DNA of 64,000 bases from Shouchella shacheensis (GTDB lineage Bacteria; Bacillota; Bacilli; Bacillales; Bacillaceae_D): assembly GCF_001484965.1 (NCBI RefSeq), contig NZ_LLYY01000008.1, positions 1 through 64,000 on the forward strand, given 5' to 3'. Positions 36,749 through 47,742 of the stretch are shown piece by piece. Both the position numbers and the translations under genes were made by a program. How positions within the stretch are numbered: the first letter of the stretch is position 1; each line of letters starts with the position of its first letter. The notes beneath the pieces are model-generated. The model made no database searches, was not told the DNA's origin, and saw nothing but the letters and a program-made list of their open reading frames with translations.

Positions 36749-37290
36749 CTTCTCCCCCACTCCTCAGCCAACAGCCCATACACCACATGATTCACGTACC
36801 GATCATACAGCCATTCCGAATGTCGCAACTCTCCCTCGCGAACAAACCCAAGCCGCTCAGGTACAGCTTGACTCCTCTTGTTCTCCGTAGCCGCACGAAT
36901 TTCCACACGAGCCAGTTTCAAATCGGTTAGCGCATAATCAACGATGGCTTCGCAAGCGCGTGTCATCAAGCCGAGCCCTTGGTAGTCCTCCCCGAGCCAA
37001 TACCCTATCGTTGTCAGCTTGTTGGTCCAGTCGATGCGATGAAAGCCAATTACGCCTGCCAAATGGCCCTCGTGCCAAATCCCGGCCTGAAAGCCGTTGT
37101 TTTCACCAAATTGCTTCATAGTCGAGCGAATGAACGCTTCGCTGTCTTTCACCTGCTCCGTGCTGTTTACCCATGAGAGCCACGTTCGCAAATGTTCTTT
37201 GGAGCCCTGGATGAGAGTGAAGAGTGCTTCAGCATCGCGTGGTTCAAGCAGTTTGAGATGGCTTCGTTCGTCGATTTTGTATGTGAACAT
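36745..37290 (-). CDS. GNAT family N-acetyltransferase (RimJ/RimL, YdaF-like)
   Basis: 181 residues: RimL-type start (HLKLLEPRDAEALF), motif A region (GYWLGEDYQGLGLMTRA) and NKRSQAVPERLGFVREG near the end. Function of relatives: protein N-terminal or small-molecule acetylation. The start is at ATG 37290 because of a GGGAGGGGAAGGG ribosome binding site just upstream; an extension to 37338 lacks one. Related to, but distinct from, the enzyme at 29931. Confidence 0.85.
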   Translation of the reverse strand: MFTYKIDERSHLKLLEPRDAEALFTLIQGSKEHLRTWLSWVNSTEQVKDSEAFIRSTMKQFGENNGFQAGIWHEGHLAGVIGFHRIDWTNKLTTIGYWLGEDYQGLGLMTRACEAIVDYALTDLKLARVEIRAATENKRSQAVPERLGFVREGELRHSEWLYDRYVNHVVYGLLAEEWGRR

Positions 37291-37339
37291 TCCCTTCCCC
37301 TCCCTGAAATTTCTCGTATTATACCATGAAAAAGGCACC

Positions 37340-38047
37340 TTATGAGCGCCTTTTTAAATAAAGGGCCGTGCTAACATTCGCTAGGGTGAGCAGAAGCAAG
37401 CAAAGGGCCAAGGAGGTCCCCGTTAGCCAGCTCTGGCCAATCGTTACAAGAAGTCCCATGTGCAGGAAGGCTGAAGTAACAACGGACTTGCTTTCGGTTG
37501 CCACAAATGCCAAAAGTGGAGCACTTAGTAGGATGAAAACCACCGCGAGAAGGAGCATAGAGTCATGGGGCTCAAACCAAATCACTAGCAACGGGATCGA
37601 CCAGATGCCGGTCATAATTCCTATTAAGAAGGAAGATTTCCAGAAGCCAACATGGATAATTTCTCTCTGCAAGAACCCTCGCCATCCAACCTCCTGAACC
37701 AGACAAATGAAGAATAAAAGCAGCCAGTACTGTGGCGAGAACGGGAGAAGAGCGGTTGGAAAAGGGGCGGACAGACTCAGGATCAAATAAAAGGCAAGTG
37801 GGAGCGCTAACGCAAGTACCCACCACCAACTGGGTGCCGCAAAAAGAGGGAGCTTTAGAATCGCAACGCCTCCATAAAAACTAATCGCTATCAGAAGAAC
37901 GGCCGTTACGGGAGCAATCGTGTAAAAGAGAGCCATGGTCAGCGGCATCAGAAGGTTTGTTGAGAAGGAAAGAGCCGCCGCCGTCCAGCTAATGCCGAAC
38001 ATCCAGAACAAGTAGATCCTCATTTCGCGATCTTTAATTACTACCAT
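37340..38047 (-). CDS. CPBP/CAAX-protease-like membrane protein with weak active site
   Basis: An integral membrane protein of 235 residues with about seven hydrophobic segments, in the CPBP (CAAX amino protease / Abi) family. The first motif reads QEVGWRGFL, where the family normally has EExxxR; the second lacks the usual histidine (GIWSIPLL instead of a WxxxH pattern); a histidine remains in AFLHMGLL. It may be a non-proteolytic relative. RBS TAGGAGGAA precedes the ATG at 38047. Role unknown; homologues include bacteriocin-immunity proteins. Confidence 0.7.
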   Translation of the reverse strand: MVVIKDREMRIYLFWMFGISWTAAALSFSTNLLMPLTMALFYTIAPVTAVLLIAISFYGGVAILKLPLFAAPSWWWVLALALPLAFYLILSLSAPFPTALLPFSPQYWLLLFFICLVQEVGWRGFLQREIIHVGFWKSSFLIGIMTGIWSIPLLVIWFEPHDSMLLLAVVFILLSAPLLAFVATESKSVVTSAFLHMGLLVTIGQSWLTGTSLALCLLLLTLANVSTALYLKRRS

Positions 38048-38155
38048 TTGATGATTCCTCCTAAACTCACAAGCATTGGTCAGAGTCTTTTGCTTTTCTA
38101 CATCCTATGCGGGAGGATCAAAGGTGGCGCAACGTTTACGTGAAACGACAAAAAG

Positions 38156-38189
38156 CGAACGATAGAAAATATATTCATCTAATCGTTCG
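38156..38189. promoter_or_regulatory. PurR-box-like inverted repeat upstream of purE
   Basis: CGAACGAT (38156-38163) and ATCGTTCG (38182-38189) form a perfect 8-bp inverted repeat with 18 bases between them. B. subtilis PurR binds paired inverted PurBoxes with a CCGAAC core and comparable spacing. It ends 8 bases upstream of the -35 element, the place expected for purine repression by PurR. Confidence 0.72.
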
Positions 38190-38197
38190 ACTTTATG

Positions 38198-38226
38198 TTG
38201 ACACCCTTTGACAATCCTAGTAGAAT
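38198..38226 (+). promoter_or_regulatory. Sigma-A promoter of the pur operon
   Basis: TTGACA (38198-38203), 17-base spacer, TAGAAT (38221-38226). A second overlapping TTGACA begins at 38208. The riboswitch begins about 35 bases downstream. Confidence 0.82.
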
Positions 38227-38261
38227 GAAAGAGCGATGAAAGGGTAAAACTGAATGAAACG

Positions 38262-38331
38262 CCTCATATAATTTGCGGGGATACGGCCCGCGCGTCTCTA
38301 CCCGATGACCGTAAATCATCGGACTATGAGG
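38262..38331 (+). ncRNA. Purine riboswitch aptamer, guanine/hypoxanthine class
   Basis: The closing helix P1 is CCTCATA (38262-38268) with TATGAGG (38325-38331). The conserved loop sequences are present: TAAT after P1, a GGATA...G turn and TCTACC between P2 and P3, and CCGTAAAT in loop 3. The base just before the 3' strand of P1 (38324) is C, which in this class pairs with guanine or hypoxanthine; adenine switches have U. Binding would promote termination of the pur leader. Confidence 0.93.
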
Positions 38332-38338
38332 GAAAGGA

Positions 38339-38365
38339 GCAAATCGCCTCGTATAGGCAATTTGC
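38339..38365 (+). promoter_or_regulatory. Competing hairpin of the pur riboswitch expression platform
   Basis: GCAAAT..GCCT and AGGC..ATTTGC form a hairpin between the aptamer and the terminator. Its loop-side CCTCGTATA can instead pair with the 3' strand of P1 (TATGAGG), giving two exclusive structures. This is consistent with an antiterminator switch, though the exact pairing needs folding. Confidence 0.55.
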
Positions 38366-38378
38366 AATGCAGATGTGC

Positions 38379-38437
38379 GCAGAAGGAGCGAACTTTCTCT
38401 CAGGAGTAGATAAAGAGACCTCTTTCTGCTTTTTTTG
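38379..38437 (+). terminator. Riboswitch-controlled terminator of the pur leader
   Basis: GCAGAAGGAG and CTCTTTCTGC pair (one G-U), followed by a long run of T, about 40 bases before purE. It is the off-state terminator of the guanine switch. Confidence 0.85.
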
Positions 38438-38476
38438 TGTGAGAAAGGAAATCCATGAATGAAAAGAGGGGTTGGA

Positions 38477-38965
38477 ATGCAACCAGCTGTTGGAGTGATC
38501 ATGGGCAGTACCTCCGATTGGGAAACGATGGCGCGTACGTGCGACGTGCTTGATGAGCTCGGCGTCGCTTATGAAAAAAAAGTCGTCTCTGCCCATCGAA
38601 CGCCGGACTTGATGTTTGAGTATGCGGAGACCGCCATCAGCCGTGGGTTAAAGGTTATCGTTGCTGGAGCGGGAGGTGCCGCGCACTTACCGGGGATGGT
38701 CGCAGCAAAGACGGTGCTTCCGGTCATTGGTGTCCCGGTGGAATCGCGGGCGTTGAAGGGACTCGACTCGCTCCTTTCGATCGTACAGATGCCGGGAGGG
38801 GTTCCGGTCGCTACCGTGGCGATTGGCAAAGCGGGGGCCACCAATGCCGGACTCCTCGCCGCACAGATGGTGGGCGCCTCGGATGAAACGGTGCAGAAGC
38901 GTTTGATTGAGCGACGCGAGCGTACAAAAAAAGCCGTACTAGAAAGCAGTGGTGAGCTAGAGTGA
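38477..38965 (+). CDS. purE: N5-carboxyaminoimidazole ribonucleotide mutase
   Basis: Step 6b of purine synthesis: converts N5-CAIR (from PurK) to CAIR. 162 residues, class I PurE, with GSTSDWETM near the N-terminus, SAHRTPD (catalytic His) and the GGAAHLPGM loop. ATG 38477 ([11 protein letters not shown]) matches known PurE starts and follows AGAGGGG; an upstream ATG at 38459 is less likely. First gene of the operon; overlaps purK by 4 bases. Confidence 0.97.
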   Translation: MQPAVGVIMGSTSDWETMARTCDVLDELGVAYEKKVVSAHRTPDLMFEYAETAISRGLKVIVAGAGGAAHLPGMVAAKTVLPVIGVPVESRALKGLDSLLSIVQMPGGVPVATVAIGKAGATNAGLLAAQMVGASDETVQKRLIERRERTKKAVLESSGELE

Positions 38966-40095
38966 CACAATTGGTGAGACCAGGCGCAACGATTGGTATT
39001 ATTGGCGGAGGTCAGCTTGGCCGCATGATGGCGCTGGCTGCAAAACAAATGGGCTACCGCATTGCCGTGCTTGATCCGACACCCGATGCCCCGTGCGCCC
39101 AGGTGGCAGATCAGACCATCACAGCCGCGTACGATGACCTAGAAGCGGCGAAAAGACTGGCTGAGATCAGCGACGTCATCACGTATGAGTTTGAAAACAT
39201 TGATGAAGAGACGTCACGCCAGTTAACGGAGGTCAGCGATTTTCCACAAGGATTCCATGTACTAGGTGTGACACAGCATCGGTTGAAGGAAAAAGAGGCG
39301 ATCGTGGGGCTGGATGTGCCCGTAGCACCCTATGCAGCCATTGATACAGTGGGTGATATCGCTTTTGCGAGGGAGAAAATCGGCTTTCCGGCTGTATTGA
39401 AAACATGCCGCGGTGGCTATGATGGCAAAGGGCAGGCCGTGGTGAAAAATGAGAGCGAGCTGAACGAAGCAGCGGAAAAGCTACTCCTTCAAGGAGAACT
39501 CGTACTCGAAGCTTGGGTCCCTTTTCAATGCGAAATTTCCGTCATCGTGACGAAATCGAGGAACGGGGAGACGGACGTTTTTCCAGTGGCGGAGAATGTC
39601 CAAAAAGAGAACATTCTCCACCGTTCAATTGTCCCGGCAAGAGTGTCCGAGGAAACGGAAGAGAAAGCGAAAGGGCTTGCGATCCGCATTGCTGATGGGC
39701 TTGGCGCCGTAGGCACACTGGCGGTGGAAATGTTCGTCAAGGAGGACGGCGAGATTTACGTGAATGAGCTCGCGCCAAGACCTCATAACTCCGGTCACTA
39801 CACGATTGAAGCATGCAAAACCTCGCAGTTTGAACAGCATGTGCGTGCGATTTGCGGTCTGCCGCTCGGCTCCACCACGCTACTAAGCCCAGTCGTTATG
39901 GAAAACATCCTCGGTGAGCGTCTTGAGCGTCTTTTAGAAAGCCTGGGTCAGACGAAGCATGTAAACATTCATTTATATGGGAAGAAAGAAGCAAAACCGA
40001 AACGGAAAATGGGGCATGTGACCGTGCTTGGAAGGCATACGGATGCCTGTGAGCATAAGCTGGATACGTTTTGGACGGAGCCAACGCTTCATTAA
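38962..40095 (+). CDS. purK: N5-carboxyaminoimidazole ribonucleotide synthase
   Basis: An ATP-grasp enzyme of 377 residues making N5-CAIR from AIR, ATP and bicarbonate. It has the nucleotide-binding start [20 protein letters not shown]-grasp glycine loop [10 protein letters not shown] and metal-binding [19 protein letters not shown] start overlapping the purE stop (GTGA). Confidence 0.96.
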   Translation: MTQLVRPGATIGIIGGGQLGRMMALAAKQMGYRIAVLDPTPDAPCAQVADQTITAAYDDLEAAKRLAEISDVITYEFENIDEETSRQLTEVSDFPQGFHVLGVTQHRLKEKEAIVGLDVPVAPYAAIDTVGDIAFAREKIGFPAVLKTCRGGYDGKGQAVVKNESELNEAAEKLLLQGELVLEAWVPFQCEISVIVTKSRNGETDVFPVAENVQKENILHRSIVPARVSEETEEKAKGLAIRIADGLGAVGTLAVEMFVKEDGEIYVNELAPRPHNSGHYTIEACKTSQFEQHVRAICGLPLGSTTLLSPVVMENILGERLERLLESLGQTKHVNIHLYGKKEAKPKRKMGHVTVLGRHTDACEHKLDTFWTEPTLH

Positions 40096-40122
40096 TGACA
40101 CTTATTTGGAGGATATACATAT

Positions 40123-41421
40123 ATGATTGAACGCTATACACGCCCGGAAATGGGAGCGATTTGGACAGAGGAGAACCGCTACAACGCCTGGTTGGAGGTA
40201 GAAATTGTCGCCTGTGAAGCATGGGCAGAGCTTGGGGAAATTCCAACCGAAGACGTCCAAAAGATTCGTGAAAATGCCAGCTTTAACGTAGAGCGGATTC
40301 TGGAGATTGAAGAGGAGACGCGCCATGATGTTGTCGCCTTTACCCGCGCGGTTTCAGAGACGCTTGGGGAAGAACGCAAGTGGGTGCACTACGGATTAAC
40401 CTCCACCGATGTTGTTGATACCGCGCTTTCTTATTTGCTAAAGCAGGCCAACGCCATTCTCGCGGCGGATTTGAATCGCTTCCTAGACGTGCTGAAAAAC
40501 AAAGCGCAAGAGCACAAGTATACGATCATGATGGGCCGTACCCACGGCGTTCACGCGGAACCAACAACGTTTGGCTTGAAGCTTGGGCTCTGGTACGAGG
40601 AAATGAAGCGCAACATTGAACGGTTCGAGCACGCGGCTGAGGGCGTTCGTTTTGGGAAGCTTTCTGGCGCAGTTGGAACGTATGCCAACATCGATCCGCG
40701 TGTCGAACAGCTCGTTTGTGAGAAGCTCGGCCTTCAACCCGCACCGATTTCCACGCAGACGCTTCAGCGCGATCGACACGCCGAGTATATGTCGACACTG
40801 GCGCTCATAGCGACGTCGATTGAAAAATTCGCGGTGGAAATTCGCGGCCTGCAAAAAAGCGAGCAGCGCGAAGTTGAGGAGTTTTTTGCAAAAGGGCAGA
40901 AGGGCTCATCAGCCATGCCTCATAAGCGCAATCCGATCGGTTCTGAAAATATGACCGGCCTGGCTCGTCTCATTCGCGGCTATATGAACACGGCCTATGA
41001 CAATGTCGTCCTCTGGCATGAACGAGACATCTCTCATTCTTCAGCAGAGCGGGTGATTTTGCCGGATGCGACGATTGCCCTCAACTACATGTTGAACCGC
41101 TTTTCCAACATCGTTAAGAACTTAACGGTCTTTCCGGAAAACATGAAGCGCAACATGACGCGTACCTACGGCTTGATTTACTCTCAACGTGTGCTGCTTT
41201 CGTTGATTGACAAAGGCATGGCACGGGAGGAAGCGTATGATTTGGTGCAGCCCAAAGCGACGCAGGCTTGGGAAGAAGGCGTCCAATTCCGTGAGCTTGT
41301 GGAGGCCGAAAACCGCATTACTGATGTGCTTTCTCCGAGTGAGATTGAGGAATGCTTTAACTATGAACACCATATGAAACATGTGGATACGATCTTTCAG
41401 CGACTAGGGTTAAACGACTAG
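40123..41421 (+). CDS. purB: Adenylosuccinate lyase
   Basis: A fumarase/aspartase-superfamily enzyme of 432 residues acting twice in purine synthesis: on SAICAR and on adenylosuccinate. The signature loop [16 protein letters not shown] and histidine motifs GLTSTDVVD and [13 protein letters not shown] are present. ATG 40123 follows TTGGAGGA. Confidence 0.97.
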   Translation: MIERYTRPEMGAIWTEENRYNAWLEVEIVACEAWAELGEIPTEDVQKIRENASFNVERILEIEEETRHDVVAFTRAVSETLGEERKWVHYGLTSTDVVDTALSYLLKQANAILAADLNRFLDVLKNKAQEHKYTIMMGRTHGVHAEPTTFGLKLGLWYEEMKRNIERFEHAAEGVRFGKLSGAVGTYANIDPRVEQLVCEKLGLQPAPISTQTLQRDRHAEYMSTLALIATSIEKFAVEIRGLQKSEQREVEEFFAKGQKGSSAMPHKRNPIGSENMTGLARLIRGYMNTAYDNVVLWHERDISHSSAERVILPDATIALNYMLNRFSNIVKNLTVFPENMKRNMTRTYGLIYSQRVLLSLIDKGMAREEAYDLVQPKATQAWEEGVQFRELVEAENRITDVLSPSEIEECFNYEHHMKHVDTIFQRLGLND

Positions 41422-41436
41422 AAGGGGGCGGCTAAG

Positions 41437-42153
41437 GTGGAAAAGCAAGCGCTAGTTTACGAAGGCAAAGCAAAGAGGATCTATCAAACGGATGATGAAA
41501 ATTTGCTGTGGGTGGAATACAAAGATGACGCGACTGCATTTAACGGCGAGAAGAAAGACACGCTCGAAGGAAAAGCACGGCTGAACAATGAAATTTCCTC
41601 GCTGATCTTCGCGGCTCTTCATGAAAAGGGGCTCCGCACGCACTTTGTGCGGAGATTATCTGACAACGAGCAGCTTATCCGCCAAGTCGAGATTGTACCG
41701 CTTGAAGTCGTGGTGCGCAATGTCGTTGCTGGCAGCATGGCCAAACGCCTTGCGCTGAAGGAAGGGACTGTTCTCCCCCAACCAATTGTAGAATTTTACT
41801 ATAAAGATGATGCGCTCGGCGATCCGCTCATTACAGAAGACCATATTGCTCTCCTAGAGGCAGCGACGCCAGCAGAAGTCGCTTCCTTAAAGGATCGTGC
41901 GCTGAACGTTAATCAACTGTTAATTGAGCTTTTTGAGCAAATCCATGTCAACATCATCGACTTCAAACTAGAGTTTGGCCGTACGCCGGAAGGGGAGCTA
42001 CTGCTGGCTGATGAAATTTCACCAGACACATGCCGGCTCTGGGATCAAGACACCCATGAACGTTTTGACAAAGACCTGTTCCGCCGTAATCTAGGAAACT
42101 TGCAAACTGGTTATCAAGAAATCTTATCTCGTCTGGGAGGCTCTCATGTATAA
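41437..42153 (+). CDS. purC: SAICAR synthase
   Basis: Phosphoribosylaminoimidazole-succinocarboxamide synthase, 238 residues, joining CAIR and aspartate. Motifs YEGKAKRIYQT, VPLEVVVRNVVAGS and LADEISPDTCRLWD are intact. GTG 41437 follows GAAGGGGGCGG. Overlaps purS by 8 bases. Confidence 0.97.
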   Translation: MEKQALVYEGKAKRIYQTDDENLLWVEYKDDATAFNGEKKDTLEGKARLNNEISSLIFAALHEKGLRTHFVRRLSDNEQLIRQVEIVPLEVVVRNVVAGSMAKRLALKEGTVLPQPIVEFYYKDDALGDPLITEDHIALLEAATPAEVASLKDRALNVNQLLIELFEQIHVNIIDFKLEFGRTPEGELLLADEISPDTCRLWDQDTHERFDKDLFRRNLGNLQTGYQEILSRLGGSHV

Positions 42154-42397
42154 AGTAAACGTGTACGTTACGCTCAGAGAAAGTGTATTGGACCCGCAAG
42201 GAGTAGCTGTCAAACGTGCGCTTCACACGATGGATTACAGCGAAGTGAAGGACGTTCGCATCGGCAAATACTTGGAGCTCGAGGTAGCGAAAACGGACAA
42301 TGTCGAAGAACGTGTCAAGGAAATGTGTGAAAAGCTGCTAGCGAATACCGTGATTGAAGATTACCGCTTTGAAGTGGAGGAGGTCGTGCCGTCATGA
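42146..42397 (+). CDS. purS: FGAM synthase subunit PurS
   Basis: The small subunit (83 residues) of the three-part formylglycinamidine ribonucleotide synthase (PurS-PurQ-PurL) typical of Gram-positive bacteria. It has the family features [21 protein letters not shown] and C-terminal [11 protein letters not shown]. Start inside the end of purC; its stop overlaps purQ by 4 bases. Confidence 0.96.
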   Translation: MYKVNVYVTLRESVLDPQGVAVKRALHTMDYSEVKDVRIGKYLELEVAKTDNVEERVKEMCEKLLANTVIEDYRFEVEEVVPS

Positions 42398-43077
42398 AGT
42401 TTGCGGTGATTGTCTTTCCAGGCTCCAACTGTGATGCCGATATGTACTACGCGATCCACGACCGCTTAGGGGAAGACGTGGAATACGTTTTTCATACGGA
42501 GACTTCTCTTGATCGGTTCGATGCGATTCTTCTCCCCGGCGGCTTTTCTCACGGCGACTACTTACGTTCCGGTGCGATTGCTCGTTTTGCGCCGATTATG
42601 CCAGCCGTCATTCAAGCAGCGGAAGCCGGAAAACCGGTGCTTGGCGTTTGCAATGGCTTCCAAGTGCTGCTTGAAGCGGGTTTGTTGCCGGGAGCGATGA
42701 AGCGTAACATTGACTTGAAATTCATTTGCCGCACGGTGAATCTCGTCGTTGAGAACAACCAGACGATGTTTACTGCTGGTTACGAAGCGAAGCAAACGAT
42801 TGCGATCCCTGTCGCTCACGGGGACGGCAACTACGATTGTGATGAGGAGACGCTTGCTAGACTGGAAGAGAAAGGGCAAATTGTCTTTCGTTACAATGAG
42901 CACGTCAATGGTTCGAAAAACAACATTGCTGGCATCGTCAACGAGCGTGGAAATGTCCTTGGCATGATGCCCCATCCGGAACGGGCCGTAGAGATGCTTC
43001 TAGGAAATGACGAAGGACTGCCACTATTTACATCGATTTTACGTAACTGGAGGGAATCGCATGTCGCTACTTCTTGA
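42394..43077 (+). CDS. purQ: FGAM synthase glutaminase subunit PurQ
   Basis: A class I glutamine amidotransferase of 227 residues that feeds ammonia to PurL. The nucleophile is in [13 protein letters not shown] and the His/Glu pair in [10 protein letters not shown]. Tight overlaps with purS and purL show coupling. The 3' end overlaps purL by 17 bases. Confidence 0.96.
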   Translation: MKFAVIVFPGSNCDADMYYAIHDRLGEDVEYVFHTETSLDRFDAILLPGGFSHGDYLRSGAIARFAPIMPAVIQAAEAGKPVLGVCNGFQVLLEAGLLPGAMKRNIDLKFICRTVNLVVENNQTMFTAGYEAKQTIAIPVAHGDGNYDCDEETLARLEEKGQIVFRYNEHVNGSKNNIAGIVNERGNVLGMMPHPERAVEMLLGNDEGLPLFTSILRNWRESHVATS

Positions 43078-45289
43078 ACCGAGCGCAGAAAAGGTGAAGC
43101 AAGAGAAACTCTACCGTGACATGGGGCTGACAGACGAGGAATTCGCGCTTGCTGAAGAAATTGTCGGCCGCCCGTTGAACTTTACTGAAACAGGGCTGTT
43201 TTCCGTCATGTGGTCCGAGCACTGCAGTTATAAAAACTCAAAGGTCCTTTTGAAAAAGTTTCCTGTCGATGGAGAAAAAGTGCTGCAAGGCCCGGGGGAA
43301 GGCGCGGGCATTATCGATATTGAAGACGAGCAAGCGGTTGTCTTTAAAATTGAAAGCCATAACCACCCGTCTGCGATTGAACCGTATCAAGGGGCAGCAA
43401 CAGGCGTCGGCGGCATTCTCCGCGATGTGTTTTCGATGGGGGCCCGTCCCGTCGCTTTGCTCAATTCGCTTCGCTTTGGGGAGCTTGATTCCCCCAAAGT
43501 GCGCTACTTGTTTGAAGAAGTCGTCGCGGGAATTGCTGGCTATGGCAACTGCATTGGTGTTCCAACCGTTGGCGGGGAAGTCCAGTTTGATCCGTGCTAC
43601 GAAGCGAACCCACTTGTCAACGCGATGTGTGTCGGGTTAATCGACCATAAAGACATTCAAAAAGGCCAGGCGAAAGGCGTCGGCAACACGGTGATGTACG
43701 TCGGGGCGAGCACAGGACGTGACGGCATTCACGGGGCGACGTTTGCCTCCGAAGAATTAAGCGAAAGCTCAGACGAAAAACGCCCAGCCGTTCAAGTAGG
43801 CGATCCGTTTATGGAGAAGCTCTTGCTTGAAGCGTGCTTGGAAGTCGTCAAATGTGATGCGCTGATCGGCATTCAAGATATGGGAGCCGCTGGTCTCACC
43901 TCGTCCTCTGCGGAAATGGCGAGCAAGGCTGGTTCGGGGATCGAAATGAATCTCGACCTCATCCCTCAACGTGAGCAAGGAATGACGCCTTATGAAATGA
44001 TGCTCTCTGAATCGCAGGAACGTATGCTGCTTGTTGTGGAAAAAGGACGGGAACAGGAAATGAAGGACATCTTTGAACGCTGGGACTTGCATGCGGTTGA
44101 AGTCGGAGAGGTAACCGATGATTCACGCCTTCGCTTGACGCACGAGGGGGAAGTCGTTGCCGATGTGCCGGTGGACGCACTGGCCGAAGATGCGCCGGTC
44201 TATCATAAGCCATCGGCGGTACCGGCGTATTACCAAGCATTCCAGGCGCAGGCGCCGTACGTCCCTCACGTCGAGGATTCCAAAGAAACGCTGCTTTCAC
44301 TGCTTGCACAGCCGACAATTGCGAGCAAGGAATGGGTGTATGAGCAGTACGACCATATGGTGCAAACGAACACCGTTGTTCACCCTGGCTCTGATGCCGC
44401 TGTTATTCGCGTTCGTGGTACACGCAAGGCGCTAGCGATGACTACGGACTGCAATTCTCGCTACCTCTACCTCGATCCTGAGTTGGGTGGAAAGATTGCG
44501 ATCGCCGAAGCCGCACGAAATATCGTCGCCTCGGGTGGGCAGCCGCTTGGTGTGACCGACTGCTTGAATTACGGGAACCCAGAGCGACCGGAGATCTTCT
44601 GGCAACTGGAGACCTCCACAGACGGCATGAGTGAAGCCTGCCGCGTTCTCAGCACGCCGGTGATCGGCGGGAACGTCTCTCTTTATAACGAGCGCAGTGG
44701 CGGAGCCGTCTACCCAACGCCGGTCATCGGTATGGTCGGTTTAGTAGAGGACGTTGATCATATTACGACCCAAAGCTTCAAGCAGGCGGGCGACCTGATC
44801 TATGTGTTGGGAGAAACAAAGCCGGAGTTTAGCGGCAGCGAGCTGCAGAAACTGCTTGTCGGGGAGCTTTCCGGAAAAGCGCCGGAAATCGACTTAGAGG
44901 TAGAGAAAGTGCGTCAAGAGGCGCTGCTGCAAGCGATAAAGCAAGGACTCGTCGCTTCTGCTCATGACGTGGCCGAAGGTGGAATGGCGGTGGCTTTAGC
45001 CGAGAAGATGATGGACGGCAATCTTGGCGCCGATGTCTCTCTTGCTGGAGATGCGGCCGTGACTCTTTTTGCAGAAAGCCAGTCTCGTTTTGTGGTGACC
45101 ATTCGCCCAGAAAACAAAGCAGCCTTTGAGCAAGCCATCACCGACGCTGCCATCGTCGGCACCGTGACCGACGACAGGAGACTAACCATCACAGACGACA
45201 CTGGAAAGGCAGTACTGGAAGCCACGCAAGACGAATTAGTCAACGCTTGGAAAGGGGCCATTCCATGTTTGGTGAAATCAAAGGATTAA
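43061..45289 (+). CDS. purL: FGAM synthase subunit PurL (small form)
   Basis: The synthetase subunit, 742 residues, the short PurL that works with PurS and PurQ. Motifs: [12 protein letters not shown] (His), [14 protein letters not shown] and TGVGGILRD in the N-half, and GGNVSLYNE and [16 protein letters not shown] in the C-half. The start is ATG 43061, directly after GGAGGG; the longer frame from 43007 is rejected. Overlaps purF by 25 bases. Confidence 0.97.
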   Translation: MSLLLEPSAEKVKQEKLYRDMGLTDEEFALAEEIVGRPLNFTETGLFSVMWSEHCSYKNSKVLLKKFPVDGEKVLQGPGEGAGIIDIEDEQAVVFKIESHNHPSAIEPYQGAATGVGGILRDVFSMGARPVALLNSLRFGELDSPKVRYLFEEVVAGIAGYGNCIGVPTVGGEVQFDPCYEANPLVNAMCVGLIDHKDIQKGQAKGVGNTVMYVGASTGRDGIHGATFASEELSESSDEKRPAVQVGDPFMEKLLLEACLEVVKCDALIGIQDMGAAGLTSSSAEMASKAGSGIEMNLDLIPQREQGMTPYEMMLSESQERMLLVVEKGREQEMKDIFERWDLHAVEVGEVTDDSRLRLTHEGEVVADVPVDALAEDAPVYHKPSAVPAYYQAFQAQAPYVPHVEDSKETLLSLLAQPTIASKEWVYEQYDHMVQTNTVVHPGSDAAVIRVRGTRKALAMTTDCNSRYLYLDPELGGKIAIAEAARNIVASGGQPLGVTDCLNYGNPERPEIFWQLETSTDGMSEACRVLSTPVIGGNVSLYNERSGGAVYPTPVIGMVGLVEDVDHITTQSFKQAGDLIYVLGETKPEFSGSELQKLLVGELSGKAPEIDLEVEKVRQEALLQAIKQGLVASAHDVAEGGMAVALAEKMMDGNLGADVSLAGDAAVTLFAESQSRFVVTIRPENKAAFEQAITDAAIVGTVTDDRRLTITDDTGKAVLEATQDELVNAWKGAIPCLVKSKD

Positions 45290-46677
45290 ACGAAGAGTGT
45301 GGCGTCTTTGCGGTCTGGGGCCATAAGGACGCGGCACAAATCACGTATTACGGGTTGCACAGTCTCCAGCACCGCGGGCAGGAGGGAGCAGGCATTGTCG
45401 TCACCGACGGCGAGACACTCTCCGCCCACAAAGGGCTTGGACTTGTGAACGACGTCTTTAATCCAGATATTTTAGACGGCCTGCACGGGAAAGGCGCCGT
45501 CGGTCACGTTCGCTATGCGACTGCTGGGGGTGGGGGGTATGCAAACGTGCAGCCCCTTTTCTTTAACTCGCAAAGGGGCGGGCTGGCGCTTGCTCACAAC
45601 GGAAATATCGTCAATGCCAACAGTTTAAAACACCAGCTGGAGTCCCAAGGTAGTATTTTTCAATCGACATCGGATACGGAAGTGCTCGCTCACTTGATTA
45701 AGCGCAGCGGCTATTACACGCTTGAGGATCAGCTGAAAAATTCACTCGCGGTATTAAAAGGGGCCTATGCTTTTGCGGTGATGAACGAGCGCCAGTTGAT
45801 GGTGGCGAATGACCCGAACGGCTTGCGTCCGCTTTCGATTGGTCGGCTTGGAGATGCCTATGTTGTGGCCTCGGAAACGTGTGCATTTGACATTGTGGGC
45901 GCTACCCATGAGCGTGAAGTAGTGCCCGGAGAACTCATTATTATCGATGATACCGGGCTCCGCAGTGAGCGCTTTGTTTCTGCAGGGAATCGAGCGATTT
46001 GCAGCATGGAGTATGTCTATTTCGCTCGTCCTGACTCCAACATTGATAACATCAATGTGCATACCGCCAGAAAAAATTTGGGCAAACAGCTCGCGTTGGA
46101 ATTCCCTGTGGAAGCGGATGTGGTGACAGGCGTCCCCGATTCAAGCATTTCCGCGGCCATTGGCTATGCCGAGCAAACGGGCATCCCGTATGAGCTTGGC
46201 CTGATCAAAAATCGCTATGTCGGTCGCACCTTTATTCAGCCTTCTCAGGAGTTACGTGAACAGGGCGTGAAGATGAAGCTCTCCCCTGTGCGCGGGGTTG
46301 TTGAAGGCAAGCGTGTCGTCATGATTGATGACTCGATCGTGCGCGGGACGACGAGCAGGCGGATTGTCCGAATGCTTCGCGAGGCAGGGGCTTTAGAAGT
46401 TCATGTGCGTATTAGCTCGCCACCGATTAAAAATCCGTGCTTTTACGGCATTGACACATCAACGACAGAAGAGCTGATCGCCTCCCAGCACTCGGTTGAG
46501 GAGATGCGTGAACTAATGGGCGCCGACACGCTCGCGTTTCTGTCAACAGATGGGTTAAAAGAAGGGATCGGCCGTTCGCCCGAAATGAACAACTGCGGTC
46601 AGTGTCTCGCTTGCTTTACCGGGGAGTACCCGACGGAAATTTATGCGGACACGGTTCATCCGCACGCAAAAGTGTAG
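45265..46677 (+). CDS. purF: Amidophosphoribosyltransferase
   Basis: The committed step of purine synthesis, 470 residues. As in B. subtilis there is a short propeptide ending in EE before the catalytic cysteine (LNEE-CGVF), an N-terminal Ntn glutaminase domain, the PRPP-binding loop [16 protein letters not shown], and C-terminal cysteines ([11 protein letters not shown]) for the 4Fe-4S cluster. Start ATG 45265 after AAAGGGG, inside the purL end. Confidence 0.97.
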   Translation: MFGEIKGLNEECGVFAVWGHKDAAQITYYGLHSLQHRGQEGAGIVVTDGETLSAHKGLGLVNDVFNPDILDGLHGKGAVGHVRYATAGGGGYANVQPLFFNSQRGGLALAHNGNIVNANSLKHQLESQGSIFQSTSDTEVLAHLIKRSGYYTLEDQLKNSLAVLKGAYAFAVMNERQLMVANDPNGLRPLSIGRLGDAYVVASETCAFDIVGATHEREVVPGELIIIDDTGLRSERFVSAGNRAICSMEYVYFARPDSNIDNINVHTARKNLGKQLALEFPVEADVVTGVPDSSISAAIGYAEQTGIPYELGLIKNRYVGRTFIQPSQELREQGVKMKLSPVRGVVEGKRVVMIDDSIVRGTTSRRIVRMLREAGALEVHVRISSPPIKNPCFYGIDTSTTEELIASQHSVEEMRELMGADTLAFLSTDGLKEGIGRSPEMNNCGQCLACFTGEYPTEIYADTVHPHAKV

Positions 46678-46704
46678 AGACGGACAAGGATGGAGGGGAT
46701 GTTG

Positions 46705-47742
46705 GTGTCGAACGCGTACAAACAAGCCGGTGTCGATATTGAAGCCGGCTACGAAGCGGTAGGGCGGATGAAGCAGCATGTGGAGCGCACCAAGCGCCAG
46801 GGAGTGCTTGGTGGACTGGGCGGCTTCGGCGGCAACTTTGACTTGTCGACGCTTGGTCTCAAAGAACCGCTGCTCGTCTCTGGGACAGACGGTGTCGGAA
46901 CCAAGCTGATGCTTGCCTTTCAAATGGATAAGCATGATACGATCGGCCAGGACGCGGTGGCCATGTGTGTTAATGACATCGTCGTCCAAGGAGCGGAGCC
47001 GCTGTACTTTCTGGACTATATTGCCTGCGGGAAGGCTGAGCCAGCGAAAATTGAGGCGATTGTTCAAGGCGTCGCAGAAGGCTGTGTGCAGGCAGGCTGT
47101 GCCCTTGTTGGCGGCGAAACGGCGGAAATGCCAGGCATGTATGACCCAGAGGAGTACGACCTTGCTGGATTTTCTGTTGGCGCTGTCGAAAAAAGCAAGC
47201 TCATCACAGGCGGTGGCGTTCAGGCCGGGGATGTGGTCATTGGCTTATCTTCAAGCGGTCTACACAGCAATGGCTTCTCCCTCGTTCGCAAAGTCTTGCT
47301 TGAGCAGGCGGGTCTTGATTTGCAGGAGCACATGGACGTGTTTGGGCGGACGCTTGGCGAGGAGTTGCTCGAGCCAACGAGAATCTATGTGCAACCGCTG
47401 CTTGCTTGTTTAAAGGAAACCACGGTTTCTGGTCTTGCCCATGTGACGGGCGGCGGTTTTTATGAGAACCTGCCGCGCATGCTTCCAGACGGCCTCGGTA
47501 TTGACGTAGACAACGGCTCGTGGCCTGTGCCAGCCATCTTTCATTTTGTGCAGGAAAGAGGCGGTATCAGTGACCGCGATATGTTCTCCACCTTTAACAT
47601 GGGGATTGGCATGGCTCTTGCGGTGCCGGAGGCGAATCATCAAGAAACGATCCGCATCCTCGAGCGAGAAGGGGAAAAAGCGTATATCATTGGGCGCGTC
47701 ACCAACCGGGAAGGCGTGACCATTGGAGGCATTGACGCATGA
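46705..47742 (+). CDS. purM: Phosphoribosylformylglycinamidine cyclo-ligase (AIR synthetase)
   Basis: Converts FGAM to AIR with ATP, 345 residues. It has the opening [32 protein letters not shown], and the [11 protein letters not shown] loop. The start is taken as GTG 46705 (MSNAYKQAG), 6 bases after GGAGGGG; ATG 46690 and ATG 46699 are in frame but lie too close to or inside this signal. Confidence 0.95.
   Translation: MSNAYKQAGVDIEAGYEAVGRMKQHVERTKRQGVLGGLGGFGGNFDLSTLGLKEPLLVSGTDGVGTKLMLAFQMDKHDTIGQDAVAMCVNDIVVQGAEPLYFLDYIACGKAEPAKIEAIVQGVAEGCVQAGCALVGGETAEMPGMYDPEEYDLAGFSVGAVEKSKLITGGGVQAGDVVIGLSSSGLHSNGFSLVRKVLLEQAGLDLQEHMDVFGRTLGEELLEPTRIYVQPLLACLKETTVSGLAHVTGGGFYENLPRMLPDGLGIDVDNGSWPVPAIFHFVQERGGISDRDMFSTFNMGIGMALAVPEANHQETIRILEREGEKAYIIGRVTNREGVTIGGIDA

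Noticed and set aside
43007-43060. Upstream start for purL
   Set aside because: The GGAGGG signal directly precedes ATG 43061, which gives the family start MSLLLEPS.
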